Positions 15,162 to 16,310 of a stretch of 16,310 bases of DNA are shown piece after piece. The notes under the pieces are model-generated. The model was not told where the DNA came from. It worked only from the letters and a program-made list of their open reading frames with translations, and searched no databases. This DNA comes from DATBMY01 sp036554605 (GTDB taxonomy: Bacteria > Acidobacteriota > Blastocatellia > UBA7656): assembly GCA_036554605.1 (NCBI GenBank), contig DATBMY010000368.1, positions 1 through 16,310 of the forward strand, given 5' to 3'. Numbering within the stretch: the first letter of the stretch is position 1; every line of letters begins with the position of its first letter. Made by a program: the position numbers and the translations under genes.

Positions 15162-16310
15162 ATGCAGAAGATACTTGTTGTTGACGACGAGCGCTCTATG
15201 CGCGAACTGCTCGAGCTAGTGCTCAAGCGCGAAGGCTACGCCGTGCATACGGCAGAGAATGGCACGCGGGCGCTCGAGCTTGTACGACAGAACGTCTATG
15301 ACCTGATCATCTCGGACGTCAAGATGCCCGACATAAACGGCATAGATCTGCTCGCGCGAGTGCGGGAGATTTCGCCCGAGACCATGGTCATAATGATCAC
15401 GGCATTCGCGACCGTCGACACAGCCCGCCGCGCATTCAAGCTCGGCGCCGAAGACCTCGTCATCAAGGATGCCGGATTCGACGTCGAAGAGCTGAAGGTA
15501 TCGGTCGGAAAGGTGCTCGAAAAGAAGCAGCTCCGCCAGGAGAACACGCTGCTCAAGCGCGAGCTGAGACAGCGCAATTCGCTCGATAACATAATAGGAC
15601 GCTCGCCTCAGATGCAGGCCGTCTATCAAATGATCGAGATGGTCGCCGCCACAACTTCCACGGTCCTGATCACCGGCGAGTCCGGAACAGGCAAAGAGCT
15701 TGTCGCGAGGGCGATCCACATACTATCGGACCGCGAGCACGCGCCGTTTGTCTCGATCAACTGCGGCGCGTTTACGGAGACGCTGCTCGAATCGGAGCTT
15801 TTCGGCTATATGAAGGGCGCCTTCACGGGCGCGGTATCAAACCGCAAGGGTCTTTTCGAGGCGGCCGAGGGCGGGACGATCTTCCTTGACGAGATAGGCG
15901 AAACTACGCCCGCCATGCAGGTGAAGCTGCTGCGCGTATTGCAGGAGCGAAGCATACGCCGGGTGGGCGGGCTCGAAGAGATACCGGTCGACGTGCGGGT
16001 CGTAGCGGCCACGAACCGCGACCTGTCCCAGATGGTCGAAGAGGGGACATTCAGAAACGACCTCTACTATCGCATAAGCGTCATCCCGATAGAGCTGCCG
16101 CCTCTGAGGGCGCGCCGCAGCGACATACCGGACCTGGTCGGCCATTTTCTTGAGAAGTACAGCGCCGCCGCCGGGCGAAATATGATGGAGATTTCCGAAG
16201 ACGCAATGCGCTACCTCGAAGCCTACGATTGGCCGGGTAACGTGCGCGAGCTCGAAAACACAATCGAGCGGGCGGTTGCGCTCGAGACCGGCCGGATAAT
16301 AGGCATAGAC
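15162..16310 (+). CDS. pilR: PilR/NtrC-like sigma-54-dependent response regulator (3' end outside window)
   Basis: 383 residues are visible; the C-terminal DNA-binding domain is cut off. The start is ATG 15162 with GGGG (15153-15156) 5 bases before it. The receiver domain (1-120) has the acidic pair Asp8-Asp9, phosphoacceptor Asp52 (ISDVKMP), Thr80 and Lys102, but the usual Lys-Pro is Lys-Asp with two extra residues (IKDAGFDVEEL). A charged linker (120-142) leads to the AAA+ domain: Walker A GESGTGKE (172-179), GAFTGA (219-224), which contacts sigma-54, Walker B IFLDE (Asp243-Glu244), and NRDLSQ and FRNDLYYRI for sensor I and the second region of homology, then WPGNVRELEN. It activates transcription at GG-N10-GC promoters. 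It is the likely partner of the kinase just upstream. The gene is truncated by the window. Confidence 0.9.
   Translation, partial: MQKILVVDDERSMRELLELVLKREGYAVHTAENGTRALELVRQNVYDLIISDVKMPDINGIDLLARVREISPETMVIMITAFATVDTARRAFKLGAEDLVIKDAGFDVEELKVSVGKVLEKKQLRQENTLLKRELRQRNSLDNIIGRSPQMQAVYQMIEMVAATTSTVLITGESGTGKELVARAIHILSDREHAPFVSINCGAFTETLLESELFGYMKGAFTGAVSNRKGLFEAAEGGTIFLDEIGETTPAMQVKLLRVLQERSIRRVGGLEEIPVDVRVVAATNRDLSQMVEEGTFRNDLYYRISVIPIELPPLRARRSDIPDLVGHFLEKYSAAAGRNMMEISEDAMRYLEAYDWPGNVRELENTIERAVALETGRIIGID

Overview
The window is GC-rich, densely coded bacterial DNA. It starts inside one gene and ends inside another. The organism looks like an Acidobacteriota member, possibly of the Blastocatellia type. 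This rests on the company of genes (a BatA-like protein followed by a DUF4175-like giant, a secreted LIC_10091-like protein, a PilS/PilR-type pair) and on general resemblance. There is no rRNA or other marker gene to confirm it. The coding style is consistent throughout, including an unexpectedly heavy use of the Ile codon ATA, so I see no clear boundary of horizontal transfer. I found no insertion sequence, CRISPR array, tRNA or rRNA.

Region 1 (1-4813, +): the 3' end of a BatA-like membrane protein gene (glutamine-amidotransferase-like fold plus a C-terminal membrane anchor), then a 1256-residue DUF4175-like membrane protein with a very long Gln/Gly-rich tail. Such genes usually sit beside MoxR, DUF58 and VWA genes in envelope or 'aerotolerance' type operons.

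Region 2 (4838-8371, +): a 78-bp intergenic inverted repeat, then a secreted protein with a methyltransferase-like motif order, an FRG-domain protein and a tiny zinc-ribbon protein, closely packed. A second structured intergenic repeat follows, then a secreted conserved protein of unknown function tightly coupled to a YkuD-type L,D-transpeptidase.

Region 3 (8380-12947, -): a five-gene run transcribed leftward: class-I amidotransferase-like gamma-glutamyl hydrolase (C26), MFS exporter of the fosmidomycin-resistance type, SDR oxidoreductase, NamZ-type exo-N-acetylmuramidase (DUF1343) and an FmdE-domain zinc-ribbon protein. Gaps are 30, 4, 3 and 46 bases. The last gene has a perfect TATAAT box and a strong Shine-Dalgarno sequence of its own. 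The NamZ and gamma-glutamyl hydrolase genes together suggest cytoplasmic processing of cell-wall fragments, which is an inference.

Region 4 (12948-16310, +): a roughly 400-bp divergent intergenic stretch without a convincing gene, then a membrane-bound PAS histidine kinase and a sigma-54-dependent response regulator (PilS/PilR-like), cut by the window end. Between the two genes lies the most curious non-coding structure of the window: five copies of an 8-base repeat facing three near-complementary copies, directly before the regulator's ribosome binding site, with the second set also able to pair with that site.
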